From Allobosea sp. (lineage in GTDB: Bacteria; Pseudomonadota; Alphaproteobacteria; Rhizobiales; Beijerinckiaceae), in the NCBI RefSeq assembly GCF_030695125.1, contig NZ_JAUYTP010000008.1:248001-312000 (forward strand): DNA of 64,000 nucleotides, written 5' to 3'. Below are positions 1 through 7,881 of the stretch, one piece after another; the first letter of the stretch is position 1, and every line of letters begins with the position of its first letter. Under the pieces are notes generated by a model. That model was not told the DNA's origin, did not search any database, and was given only the letters and a program-made list of their open reading frames with translations. A program made the translations under genes and the position numbers.

Positions 1-19
1 GAAGCTTGCGTCGAAGCCT

Positions 20-253
20 TCAAGTCTCGGGGTCGAGCAGGCGGTGCAGATGCACGATGAAATAGCGCGTCTGCGCCTGGTCGACCGTCGCCTGGGCCTT
101 CGCCTTCCAGGCGGTATGGGCGCTGGCATAGTTGGGGAACACGCCGACGACGTCGAGCTTGGCGAGATCCTTGAAGGTCACGCCCTCGAGCGAACTCAGC
201 TCGCCGCCGAAGACGAGGTGGAGAAGCTGTTTCTGTTCCGGTTCGGCAACCAT
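20..253 (-). CDS. DUF4170 family small protein
   Basis: This is a 77-residue protein of the DUF4170 type, recognised by its C-terminal stretch QTRYFIVHLHRLLDPE and the central VVGVFPNYASAHTAWKAKAQ. The function of the family is not established. I start it at the ATG at 253 because GGAGGG sits five bases upstream. The track's start at 268 is a GTG that would place this ribosome site inside the gene. It lies downstream of the cysQ-like gene on the same strand, about 130 bases away, and probably shares its transcript. It is soluble and has no signal peptide. Confidence 0.75.
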   Translation of the reverse strand: MVAEPEQKQLLHLVFGGELSSLEGVTFKDLAKLDVVGVFPNYASAHTAWKAKAQATVDQAQTRYFIVHLHRLLDPET

Positions 254-383
254 CGATCCCTCCAGCACGAATAGGCGCGGTTCGCGAACCGCGCGGCCTC
301 AGTTAAGCTATCCGGGCGTCGGGCGCGAGGGCTCCAGGGCGGGAAGCTGCACCCGATCGGCGATTTCTGAGACGATCGAGGCG

Positions 384-1211
384 TCAGCTGCGCTGCGGCT
401 GCGCATCGCGCAGGCGCTGCATGGCCGAGACCAGCGGCTTCGACAATCCGCCGCCACTCGCCACCAGCAGGCCGTGGACCGGGGTCGCTCGGTTGTAGAC
501 CACTGCCTCGCCGGCCGCGCCCGACATCCGGCCGCCGGCCTCCTGCAGGATCAGATCGGCCGCAGCGAGGTCCCAGTCGCGGGAATCCGCCGAGATCAGC
601 CCGGCATCGATCGAGCCGTCGGCGATCCGCGCGAGCCGCAGCGCCAGCGACGGGATCTTGTCGACAGGCTCGAAAGGCTCGATCCGGGCCAGTGCGTCGA
701 GCATTGGCTTGGGGCCTGCGATCCGGGCCACGCCGAGCGTGGTGATTGCGGTGGCCGCGATGTCGCTGCCGTTCTTCTGGGCGCCGCCGCCGCGCAGGGT
801 CGTGTAGGTCGCCTCGCTGGCCGGCGCATGGACCACGCCGAGGATCGGCACGCCCTCGTCGAGCAGCGCCACGCAGACCGCCCAGTCCGGCGAACCGCTC
901 ATATAGGCGCGCGTGCCGTCGATCGGATCGACCACCCAGACGAAGCGGCGCGACAGCCGCAAAGCGTCGTCGACCGTCTCCTCCGACAGCCAGGCCGCCT
1001 CCGGCAGCAGCACCGACAGCCGGATGCGCAGGAAGGTGTCGACGCCAATATCGGCTTCCGTCACGGGCGAGCCGCCGCTCTTCGACCAGGTCCGCGCCGC
1101 CGTCTTGGCGCCGGGCCGGAACAGGTCGGTGGCGATCGCGCCAGCCTCCAGGCAGCTCTCGCGGACCGCCCTGAGCAGATCCGGTGCGATGGGTAGCGGG
1201 GGCGTGCTCAT
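384..1211 (-). CDS. cysQ: 3'(2'),5'-bisphosphate nucleotidase CysQ / inositol monophosphatase family
   Basis: This is a metal-dependent phosphatase of the inositol monophosphatase superfamily, probably hydrolysing 3'-phosphoadenosine 5'-phosphate to AMP and so recycling a by-product of sulfate assimilation. The superfamily motifs are present: WLSEET for the first metal-binding glutamates, DPIDGTRAY for the catalytic aspartates and WDLAAADLILQEAGG near the C-terminus. I take the ATG at 1211 (275 aa, MSTPPLPIAPD), because the extra 24 residues of the longer track ORF look non-conserved. Substrate specificity within the superfamily (PAP, inositol phosphate or fructose bisphosphate) cannot be settled by reading. 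The DUF4170 gene follows on the same strand. Confidence 0.85.
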   Translation of the reverse strand: MSTPPLPIAPDLLRAVRESCLEAGAIATDLFRPGAKTAARTWSKSGGSPVTEADIGVDTFLRIRLSVLLPEAAWLSEETVDDALRLSRRFVWVVDPIDGTRAYMSGSPDWAVCVALLDEGVPILGVVHAPASEATYTTLRGGGAQKNGSDIAATAITTLGVARIAGPKPMLDALARIEPFEPVDKIPSLALRLARIADGSIDAGLISADSRDWDLAAADLILQEAGGRMSGAAGEAVVYNRATPVHGLLVASGGGLSKPLVSAMQRLRDAQPQRS

Positions 1212-1460
1212 GGGCTGTCCGTACGAATGGCGCTGCTGCGCTTCAAGCCGAAAATGCGCCCGCGCACCGAAAGATTCCGTCAATCATCATGCATGAAACA
1301 GGCCATCGGGGCGCTCGGAACGCCCGAAACACGGTCCCTTAACCCAACCGCTTAAGCGCTCGGAGAGAGCTGCGACGCAATCTCGACCTGCAAGCACGAG
1401 AGCCCCGCATTCGCACAGAGGGCTCCGCTGCGGCAGGGATTACAGAGAGGCGTTGAACCC

Positions 1461-1982
1461 ATGGCCAGAGTCACCACGGCCGCCGGGGAGCTCGGTTTCA
1501 TGCCGAGTCTCCCCGGCTGCGCGATCGATCCGACGATCGTTTCCAGCAACCCGATGCCGGCGCAGCCACAGGCGCCGCGCATCGAGCGTCTCGGCTCGGT
1601 CCGCATCCTGCGCGCCGGCGCCGGCTGGCGTGGCGTTTCGCTGCGGTTGGCCAATGCCACGGGCGACGACCAACTGTTCCAGCTCGCTTTGACGGCGGGC
1701 GACGGCCGCTCGGTCACGATCGCGACGGTCGACCAGGACGACGCCGTGGCGCTCTGGCGCGATTGCGGCCGGGCGAGCGGCATGCCGCTGCTGCTCGAAA
1801 CCAGCGATGGCGAGATCTCCGAGCCCTTTCCGCAGATCGGCCCGCTTGCGCTGGGGCCGATCCGGGTCCGGCGCCGCCATGCCTTCCTGAACGGCCGCCG
1901 CCCGCGCTTCCTGGTGCGGCGCAAGACCGGCAAGCTCGCCGAGCGGCCGGTCCTGGTCGGCGGCGACAGGCTGACGGACTGA
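1461..1982 (+). CDS. DUF6101 family protein
   Basis: This 173-residue soluble protein resembles the DUF6101 family of Hyphomicrobiales. It has a core around GWRGVSLRLAN and a basic C-terminal stretch RRPRFLVRRKTGKLAERPVL. No catalytic motif or membrane segment is visible, and no function is known. The ATG at 1461 follows a weak AGAGAGG. The gene is convergent with ubiA, leaving only 10 bases between the two stop codons, which is a common arrangement in this order. The upstream 249 bases to the divergent cysQ-like gene must hold both promoters, but I see no clear boxes there. Confidence 0.65.
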   Translation: MARVTTAAGELGFMPSLPGCAIDPTIVSSNPMPAQPQAPRIERLGSVRILRAGAGWRGVSLRLANATGDDQLFQLALTAGDGRSVTIATVDQDDAVALWRDCGRASGMPLLLETSDGEISEPFPQIGPLALGPIRVRRRHAFLNGRRPRFLVRRKTGKLAERPVLVGGDRLTD

Positions 1983-1992
1983 GGGGCGCCCT

Positions 1993-2961
1993 TCAGAATG
2001 CGGATCGGGCGAACGCATCCAGCGCGAAGCCCGCCGCCAGCAGCAAGCCCGCATGCCAGTTCGAGCGGAAGAGCGAGAGCGCGACCTGCGCGCTCGCGCC
2101 CTTGAGCTTCGAGACCTGCCAGCCGAGATGGCCCGCAAAAGCGGCCAGACCCGCATAGGCGAGCGGCCCGCCGCCGGCGCTCCAGGTCGCGAGCCCCGCC
2201 AGCACCACCGCCAGCGCGAAGCACAGCGCGATTGCCTCCCGTCCATGCGCGCCGAAATAGCGCGCGCTCGACTTGATGCCGGCGATGACGTCGTCCTCGA
2301 TGTCCTGCATCGCGTAGATCGTGTCGTAGCCGACCGTCCAGACGACCGCCGCGGCGTAGATCAGATAGGCTGGCGCATCGAGCCGCCCGAACACCGCGCT
2401 CCAGCCGAGCAGCCCGCCCCAGGAGAAGGCCAGCCCCAGCACGAACTGGGGCATGTTCGTGATCCGCTTCATGAACGGGTAGACCGCCACGATCGCCAGC
2501 GACGCGATGCCGGCGGCGATGGTGAAGGCATTGAACTGCAGCAGCACCACGAAGCCGACGAGCGAGAGCCCGACCATGAACAGCGCCGCCGCCTTCGTCG
2601 TGATCTGGCCCGAGGGCAGGGGGCGGCCGCGCGTGCGCGCCACCTGCGCGTCGAGCTTGCGGTCGATGATGTCGTTGAAGGTGCAGCCGGCGCCCCGCAT
2701 CACGACCGCGCCGATCAGGAAGAGCAGGACATGCCACGGGTTCGGGTAAGGCTGCCCGGCGGCGATCGCCGCCAGCCCCGCCGCCCACCAGCATGGCAGC
2801 AGCAGGAGTTGCCAACCGATCGGGCGTTCGATTCGGGCCAGCTTCAGAAATGGACGAAACCGCCGCGGCGCGCGCGTATCGACCCAATGGCCCGTGAGGG
2901 CGTCGGGCAGGGGAGCGTCGGCGACCGGCACGTCAGGAATGGGCTTCCCAGGCGCCGGCAT
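1993..2961 (-). CDS. ubiA: 4-hydroxybenzoate octaprenyltransferase
   Basis: This integral-membrane prenyltransferase attaches the polyprenyl tail to 4-hydroxybenzoate, the membrane-committing step of ubiquinone synthesis. Both aspartate-rich motifs of the UbiA superfamily are visible: NDIIDRKLDAQVARTRGRPLPSG near residue 105 and YDTIYAMQDIEDD near residue 210. About eight hydrophobic segments span the rest. Its 322 residues match the family, with a proline-rich N-terminal extension of about 35 residues. It supplies quinone for the respiratory chain whose aa3 oxidase is encoded further along this window. Confidence 0.93.
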   Translation of the reverse strand: MPAPGKPIPDVPVADAPLPDALTGHWVDTRAPRRFRPFLKLARIERPIGWQLLLLPCWWAAGLAAIAAGQPYPNPWHVLLFLIGAVVMRGAGCTFNDIIDRKLDAQVARTRGRPLPSGQITTKAAALFMVGLSLVGFVVLLQFNAFTIAAGIASLAIVAVYPFMKRITNMPQFVLGLAFSWGGLLGWSAVFGRLDAPAYLIYAAAVVWTVGYDTIYAMQDIEDDVIAGIKSSARYFGAHGREAIALCFALAVVLAGLATWSAGGGPLAYAGLAAFAGHLGWQVSKLKGASAQVALSLFRSNWHAGLLLAAGFALDAFARSAF

Positions 2962-2979
2962 GGCTGTCCCGTGTCGAGG

Positions 2980-3453
2980 TCAGAGCGCGCCCTGGGGGAT
3001 GCGCATGCCGCCCCCGGTGATCGCATCGCCGCCGCTGAACGGATTGCCGCGGCCCTGCGCCTGTTGCTGGGCCCGCCGCATCATCTCGGCCTGCTGCTTC
3101 ACGGCGTTGCAGGCCTGAGTGCGGACAGCGGCCGCCTTCTGGTTGTCCGCCTTCATGCCATCGATGAAGGAGGGCGGAATCTGGCACCAGTCCTGGTTGT
3201 CCGTGGCGAATTTGACGGTGGCCGTGCCGTTGTTGACCAGCCGGCCCATCGTGCTGCAGGCCTGCTGCGGCGTCAGCTTGCGCTTCGACTTTTGCGCGGC
3301 GTTGAGCGAAGCGACCAGCGACTGCCGCTCCTGGAGCAGCGACTGGATCTTCTCGCAGCCCGAGGCCTGCGCGCGCGCGGGAGCGGCGTCGATGAAAGCG
3401 GCCGTTGCGAGACCGATCGTCGCAAACACTCCGGATGCCAACCTGCGCCGCAT
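2980..3453 (-). CDS. Secreted hypothetical protein
   Basis: This is a predicted periplasmic protein of 157 residues with a clear signal peptide: MRRRLAS, a hydrophobic core, then APARAQA as the cleavage site. The mature part has four cysteines (GCEKI, QQACST, DWCQIPP, QACNAV), a helical Gln/Lys-rich region and a Gly-rich tail, which suggests a small disulfide-stabilised fold. I cannot assign a family beyond the uncharacterised secreted proteins found in Hyphomicrobiales. The start at 3453 is supported by CGGAGCGG upstream and by the signal peptide; the longer track ORF adds noise. It lies 18 bases upstream of ubiA on the same strand. Confidence 0.6.
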   Translation of the reverse strand: MRRRLASGVFATIGLATAAFIDAAPARAQASGCEKIQSLLQERQSLVASLNAAQKSKRKLTPQQACSTMGRLVNNGTATVKFATDNQDWCQIPPSFIDGMKADNQKAAAVRTQACNAVKQQAEMMRRAQQQAQGRGNPFSGGDAITGGGMRIPQGAL

Positions 3454-3709
3454 TGTGATTCCGCTCCGAACTCTCTGCGCGGGCGCCATGCCCCTCGCGA
3501 TTTCCTTAACAGCAAGGCCGTGATAGCGCCAAGAACCTTTGCAGGTCCACACCGACCATTGCAGATACCCTCGTCGCGTTCACGTGGCAGACAAGCTGAA
3601 GATTGCCAGATAGGCCCCGATTGTGGCGGTTTTCGCGCCATGGGCCGGGCGCTGCCGTCGCAGGGGCGCGAGATGGCCTGCCGGGCGGCCGAAAGGAACC
3701 AGTCTACCC

Positions 3710-4456
3710 ATGTCGATTCCAGATTTTGCCCGCTATCGTCTCTGCCTCGACCATGACCTCGCGGCGGATGTCAGGCTGCCGCTGGAGCGCGATCAGGCGA
3801 ACTATCTGATCAGCGTGCTGCGGATGAAGCAGGACGACACGGTCCTGGTCTTCAACGGGCGCGACGGCGAATGGCTCGCGGCGATCACGGTCGAGGGCCG
3901 CAAGCAGGCGAGCCTGACGCTGCTGAGGCCGACGCGCGCCCAGCCCCCCGCGCCCGATCTGCACTACCTCTTCGCGCCGCTGAAACAGGCCCGGCTTGAC
4001 TACATCGCCCAGAAGGCGGTCGAGATGGGGGCGGGCGTCATCCAGCCCGTCCTGACCCGACGGACCCAGGTGGCGCGGCTGAAGTTCGACCGCATGCGGG
4101 CCAACGCGATCGAGGCCGCCGAGCAGTGCGGGATCCTGTCCTTGCCGGAGATCCGGGCCGAGCAATCGCTCGACGCCGCCCTCGAAGCGCTCGATCCCGG
4201 CCGGATTCTGGTGTTCTGCGACGAGGCGATGGCGCAGGAGAGCCCGGTCGCGGCACTGTCGCGCGTCGCGCCGGGGCCGCTGGCCGTGCTGATCGGCCCC
4301 GAAGGCGGCTTCGATGCGGCCGAACGCGCCAGGATCCTGGCCAGGCCGGCGACGCTGCCGATCTCGCTGGGGCCGCGCATCCTGCGCGCCGATACGGCCG
4401 CCGTCGCCGCGCTGGCGCTGGTCCAGGCCGTGCTGGGCGACTGGCCGCGGGGCTGA
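3710..4456 (+). CDS. rsmE: 16S rRNA (uracil1498-N3)-methyltransferase
   Basis: This SPOUT-class methyltransferase modifies U1498 of 16S rRNA in the 30S subunit. An N-terminal PUA-like region (residues 1-75) is followed by the knotted domain with LIGPEGGFDAAE and the terminal signature SLGPRILRADTAAVAAL, which forms the SAM-binding knot. The start at 3710 gives MSIPDFARYRLCLDHD and is preceded by GAAAGGA. The ATG at 3623 in the track has no support. Its 248 residues are normal for RsmE. The gshA gene follows 200 bases downstream on the same strand, and the gap contains no recognisable gene or strong signal. Confidence 0.92.
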   Translation: MSIPDFARYRLCLDHDLAADVRLPLERDQANYLISVLRMKQDDTVLVFNGRDGEWLAAITVEGRKQASLTLLRPTRAQPPAPDLHYLFAPLKQARLDYIAQKAVEMGAGVIQPVLTRRTQVARLKFDRMRANAIEAAEQCGILSLPEIRAEQSLDAALEALDPGRILVFCDEAMAQESPVAALSRVAPGPLAVLIGPEGGFDAAERARILARPATLPISLGPRILRADTAAVAALALVQAVLGDWPRG

Positions 4457-4657
4457 TCGCGTGCTTGTCGGCGCGGGGCGCCCCGTCCCAGCCCCGCGCG
4501 GCCTGCATGGCGGTTGCGGCGCCCGTCTTCCAACGCGTAGCGGAGGTCGTTGTCGCGCGTTCGCTCCTCGCCTATGTCTGGCGCTCCTGGAGCCTGATCC
4601 CCCCTGCCGTCGGCGCGGGCGGACGCCCGGCTGCCTTGTTGTTCTGCCGGAGCGCCC

Positions 4658-6055
4658 ATGGCTCGCGATGTGTCCGATTCGACCCCGATCGTTTCCAAGG
4701 ACGAACTGATGTCCTGGATGGCCGCCGGCGAAAAGCCGTCCTCGGCCTTCCGGCTCGGCACCGAGCACGAGAAATTCCCGTTCTACACCGACGATCTCTC
4801 GCCCGTTCCCTATGAGGGACGAGCGGCGGCCGAAGGGCGCCCGGCCGCGGGCGGCATCCGTCATCTCCTCGAAGGCATGCAGGCCAAGCTCGGCTGGGAG
4901 CCGATCGTCGATGCAGGCCACATCATCGGGCTGGCCGGTCCCGATGGCGGCGGCGCGATCTCGCTGGAGCCCGGCGGCCAGTTCGAGCTTTCGGGTGCCC
5001 CGGTCGAGACATTGCACCAGACGGCGGCCGAGCTCGCCGGGCATCTGGCGGATGTGAAGGCGGTCGCGCAGCCCCACGGCATCGGCTTCGTCTCGCTCGG
5101 CCATTCGCCGCTCTGGACCCGCGCCCAGACGCCGATGATGCCCAAGAGCCGCTACAAGATCATGGCGAACTACATGCCGAAGGTCGGCACGCGCGGCCTC
5201 GACATGATGTTTCGCACCTGCACCGTGCAGGTGAACCTCGATTTCGCCACCGAGGCCGACATGGTCAAGAAACTCAGGGTGTCGCTGGCCCTGCAGCCGC
5301 TGGCCACGGCGCTGTTCGCCGCCTCGCCCTTCAGCGAGGGCAGGCTCAATGGCCTCCAGTCGATGCGCTCGGAGATCTGGCGCGACACCGACAAGGCCCG
5401 CTCGGGCATGCTCGCCTTCGCTTTCGACGCGGCCATGTCCTACGAAGCCTATGTCGACTGGGCGCTGGACGTGCCGATGTATTTCGTCAAGCGCGGCGAC
5501 ACCTATCATGACGTCGCCGGCGCCTCCTTCCGCGATCTCCTGGCGGGAAAACTTCCGCAACTCCCGGGTGAGACGGCGACGATTTCCGACTGGGCAAACC
5601 ATCTCGGCACCCTGTTCCCCGAGGTCCGGCTCAAGCGCTTCCTCGAGATGCGCGGCGCCGATGCCGGCTCGCCGGAGATGCTGAACGCGCTGCCCGCCTT
5701 CTGGGTCGGCCTGCTTTACGACCAGGCGGCGCTCGATGCCGCCTGGGATCTGGTCAAGGGCTGGAGCGAGGACGAGCGCCAGGCGCTGCGCGACGCCGTT
5801 CCGTCGGCGGGACTCGCGGCGTCTGTCGCCGGCCGCACGCTGCGCGACTTGGCGCGCGAGGTGCTCGCCTTGTCGCGTGCCGGCCTGGTGCGCCGCGCCC
5901 GCCGCAGCGAGGCCGGCGCCGACGAAGCCGGTTTCCTCGACCCGCTCGACGCCATCGTCGCTGCGGATCGCACGGTGGCGCAGGACCTCGCCGCACGGTA
6001 CGGGGACGCCTGGGGCTCGCGCATCGAGCCGCTCTTTACCGAGCTGAAACTATAG
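4658..6055 (+). CDS. gshA: Glutamate--cysteine ligase
   Basis: This enzyme catalyses the first step of glutathione synthesis, the ATP-dependent ligation of glutamate and cysteine. The 465-residue protein belongs to the alphaproteobacterial/plant-type GCS2 family rather than the E. coli type. Diagnostic segments are FRLGTEHEKFPFY near the N-terminus, GQFELSGAP, the central YMPKVGTRGLDMMFRTCTVQVNLDF, and MYFVKRGDTYHDVAGASF. The ATG at 4658 lies close to the conserved start. It is soluble and monocistronic as far as I can see, although rsmE lies upstream on the same strand in the order common in this group. Confidence 0.92.
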   Translation: MARDVSDSTPIVSKDELMSWMAAGEKPSSAFRLGTEHEKFPFYTDDLSPVPYEGRAAAEGRPAAGGIRHLLEGMQAKLGWEPIVDAGHIIGLAGPDGGGAISLEPGGQFELSGAPVETLHQTAAELAGHLADVKAVAQPHGIGFVSLGHSPLWTRAQTPMMPKSRYKIMANYMPKVGTRGLDMMFRTCTVQVNLDFATEADMVKKLRVSLALQPLATALFAASPFSEGRLNGLQSMRSEIWRDTDKARSGMLAFAFDAAMSYEAYVDWALDVPMYFVKRGDTYHDVAGASFRDLLAGKLPQLPGETATISDWANHLGTLFPEVRLKRFLEMRGADAGSPEMLNALPAFWVGLLYDQAALDAAWDLVKGWSEDERQALRDAVPSAGLAASVAGRTLRDLAREVLALSRAGLVRRARRSEAGADEAGFLDPLDAIVAADRTVAQDLAARYGDAWGSRIEPLFTELKL

Positions 6056-6133
6056 GAGGCGGCGAGGCGGTTCGCTTCGCATTGTCGCGCCGGCATTAAC
6101 CGTACGTCAGTCTTCCCCGGTCAAAATGGCGAC

Positions 6134-6310
6134 ATGCGAACTGTGTCTGGCAAATGGCTCGATTTTCTCCGCGACGAGAGCGGCGCGACCGCCATCGAGT
6201 ATGGCCTGGTGGCCGTTCTGATCTCGACGACGATCATTATCTGGGCCGCGCAGATCGGCGACTCGGTCAAGGCGTTCTTCATAGCGGCCGCCACCGGCAT
6301 CAAATCCTGA
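6134..6310 (+). CDS. Flp-family type IVb pilin, small ORF missing from the track
   Basis: Reading the gap between gshA and the LysR gene gives a 58-residue ORF with the Flp pilin layout: a short basic leader MRTVSGKWLDFLRDESG, the prepilin motif ESG|ATAIEYGL with glutamate and tyrosine at +5 and +6, then one hydrophobic helix (VAVLISTTIIIWAA). Such pilins are cleaved by a CpaA/TadV peptidase after the glycine and assembled by Tad secretion systems. None of that machinery is nearby, so this is an orphan pilin copy. No strong ribosome site precedes the ATG. It is convergent with the LysR gene, with 18 bases between stops. Confidence 0.85.
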   Translation: MRTVSGKWLDFLRDESGATAIEYGLVAVLISTTIIIWAAQIGDSVKAFFIAAATGIKS

Positions 6311-6328
6311 GCCGGTCGGCCGGCGCCG

Positions 6329-7210
6329 CTACTCAGCAGCGGTCTTGAAACTCGCCAGATTGTCCAGGCTCTGGATGATGTGCTCGGCCAGCGCGTTCGA
6401 CAGCACCGAGGGGTCGAAACGCGTCCGCAGGAGCCCGATCTTGCATGAGGGCAGCGCCGCATAGCCCTCCGACGGCCCCAGGATCCGCATGCCGGGCCGC
6501 ACCGCGCTCTCCGGCAGCACCGACACTGCCAGCCCCGCGACGACGGCGGCGCCGACCGCGGTCGAGTTCCAGCTCGCATAGAGCACGCGGAAACGCCGCC
6601 CCTTGCTCTCCAGTGAATCGACGGCCGCCTGGCGCCAGTTGCAGTTCGGTCGCCCCAGCGCCAGCGGCAGCGGGTCTTCCTCATGCACGGCATGGCGCGC
6701 CGAGGTCACCCAGAGCAGGGGCTCGATGCGGATGATCTCGCCCTGGCCGCGGCTCTCGACATGGGTGACGATCGCCAGGTCGATGTCGCCGGTGGCGATC
6801 CGCTCGGCCAGCATCGGTGTCGGCTCGCAGACGACCGTGACCTCCGCGCGCGGGTTGGAGCGCGCGAAGCGCGCCAGGATCTCGGGCAGGTAGCGATCGG
6901 CATAGTCGTCGGGCACGCCGAGCCGGATGCGCCCCTTGAGGTCGGCATCGGTGAAGCTCGCGACGCATTCGAGGTTCAGCCGCACGATCCGCCGGGCATA
7001 GTCGAGCAGCCGCTCGCCATCCTCGGTCAGCTTGGCGTGACGTCCGTCACGGCCGAAGAGCGGCCGGCCGACGCGCTCTTCCAGCCGCTTCATCTGCATC
7101 GAGACCGCCGACTGCGTCTTGAAGACGATCTCCGCCGCGCGGGTGAAGGAGCCGGTGTCGGCGATGGCCACGAAGGTCTTGAGCTGGTCGGCATCGAGCA
7201 CATGAGCCAT
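6329..7210 (-). CDS. LysR-family regulator, LsrB/VtlR-like
   Basis: This 293-residue LysR-type regulator has an N-terminal winged helix (DQLKTFVAIADTGSFTRAAE, then VFKTQSAVSMQMKRLEE) and a C-terminal effector domain beginning near residue 90 with RIRLGVPDDYADRYLPEIL. The segment TQSAVSMQMKRLEE and the PDDYA motif recall LsrB/VtlR of rhizobia and Brucella, which control envelope and oxidative-stress functions, small DUF1127 proteins and AbcR sRNAs. That subgroup assignment is from memory. The start at 7210 fits the conserved MAHVLDADQLKTF. The gene is divergent from a DUF1127 gene, its likeliest target, with both promoters in the 171-base gap. Confidence 0.85.
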   Translation of the reverse strand: MAHVLDADQLKTFVAIADTGSFTRAAEIVFKTQSAVSMQMKRLEERVGRPLFGRDGRHAKLTEDGERLLDYARRIVRLNLECVASFTDADLKGRIRLGVPDDYADRYLPEILARFARSNPRAEVTVVCEPTPMLAERIATGDIDLAIVTHVESRGQGEIIRIEPLLWVTSARHAVHEEDPLPLALGRPNCNWRQAAVDSLESKGRRFRVLYASWNSTAVGAAVVAGLAVSVLPESAVRPGMRILGPSEGYAALPSCKIGLLRTRFDPSVLSNALAEHIIQSLDNLASFKTAAE

Positions 7211-7381
7211 CGGGACCCCCGGCAATCGGTTCATCAATATCCGTGTTGTCCGGCATCATAAGCATTCGTTTGGCTGATGGCTAGGACAAAGCTATCGTCA
7301 CGCCAGTTCTTGGTCTCTGCCAGCGGCGCGTCCGGGCGGGGGCGAGGAATGCCTGTCGCTGTCGATCCAAAGGAGGCCGTC

Positions 7382-7813
7382 ATGCTGCTCATGACCATCG
7401 CCACGAAGTTGCTCTCGTCCGTTTCGGCCGGTGCCACGCGCGTTGTCACCCTCGCGATCAAGCCGGCGGCGTTCCTCGTGAAAGCGCTCATCCATCGCCG
7501 AGAGGTGATGCGCCTGGGCGAGCTCGACGAGCGGGGCTTGAAGGATATCGGCCTCGTCCGCTCCGATCTCGACGGCGCGCTCGCGGTGTCCTGGCTGTCG
7601 GACCCCTCCGTCATCCTGGCCGAGCGGTCCAGTGCGCGCTCGGGCGCCGCGTCCCTGCGTCGGCAGGTCGCGCTTCAGCAGATCGCGTTGCGGGAGGCCC
7701 CCGCGACAAAGGCGGCGAGCGCCGCGGCCCAGCCCGGCGAGGCTGGCCGCATGCCCGCCCGGCCCGCGGTCTCGCAGGCTCTCGAGGTTAATCCGGTTGC
7801 GTGCAGTGCCTGA
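7382..7813 (+). CDS. DUF1127 domain protein
   Basis: This 143-residue protein carries a DUF1127 motif (HRREVMRLGELDERGLKDIGLVRSDLDGAL) at about residues 38-68. DUF1127 is an arginine-rich helical motif common in alphaproteobacteria and, in small relatives, linked to RNA and phosphate or stress regulation. The alanine-rich C-terminal 70 residues look disordered. The start is fixed at 7382 by a perfect AAGGAGG six bases upstream; the track start at 7277 is 35 codons too early. The gene is divergent from the LsrB/VtlR-like LysR gene and is followed by a strong intrinsic terminator, so it is probably a single-gene transcript under that regulator. Confidence 0.8.
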   Translation: MLLMTIATKLLSSVSAGATRVVTLAIKPAAFLVKALIHRREVMRLGELDERGLKDIGLVRSDLDGALAVSWLSDPSVILAERSSARSGAASLRRQVALQQIALREAPATKAASAAAQPGEAGRMPARPAVSQALEVNPVACSA

Positions 7814-7837
7814 CCCCTTGGGGCTGCGCGTTCCTGC

Positions 7838-7868
7838 GGGCGGGGGCTTCGTGCCTCCGCCCTTTTTT
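7838..7868 (+). terminator. Rho-independent terminator of the DUF1127 gene
   Basis: A nine-base-pair stem GGGCGGGGG / CCTCCGCCC (one G-U pair) with a seven-base loop is followed directly by six T residues. It begins 25 bases after the DUF1127 stop codon and faces the opposing DUF937 gene. Confidence 0.85.
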
Positions 7869-7881
7869 ATGCCGTCCGCCG

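Noticed and set aside
1336-1357. TTAA...TTAA pair as a CtrA site near 1.34 kb
   Set aside because: The spacing is nine rather than seven bases, and neither neighbouring gene is an expected CtrA target.
1352-2887. 511-residue minus-strand ORF overlapping ubiA and DUF6101
   Set aside because: It is a frame-shadow of ubiA with Arg/Ala-rich sequence and no motif.
3704-5602. 632-residue minus-strand ORF over rsmE and gshA
   Set aside because: Both plus-strand genes beneath it have clear family motifs, and the antisense product is compositionally biased.
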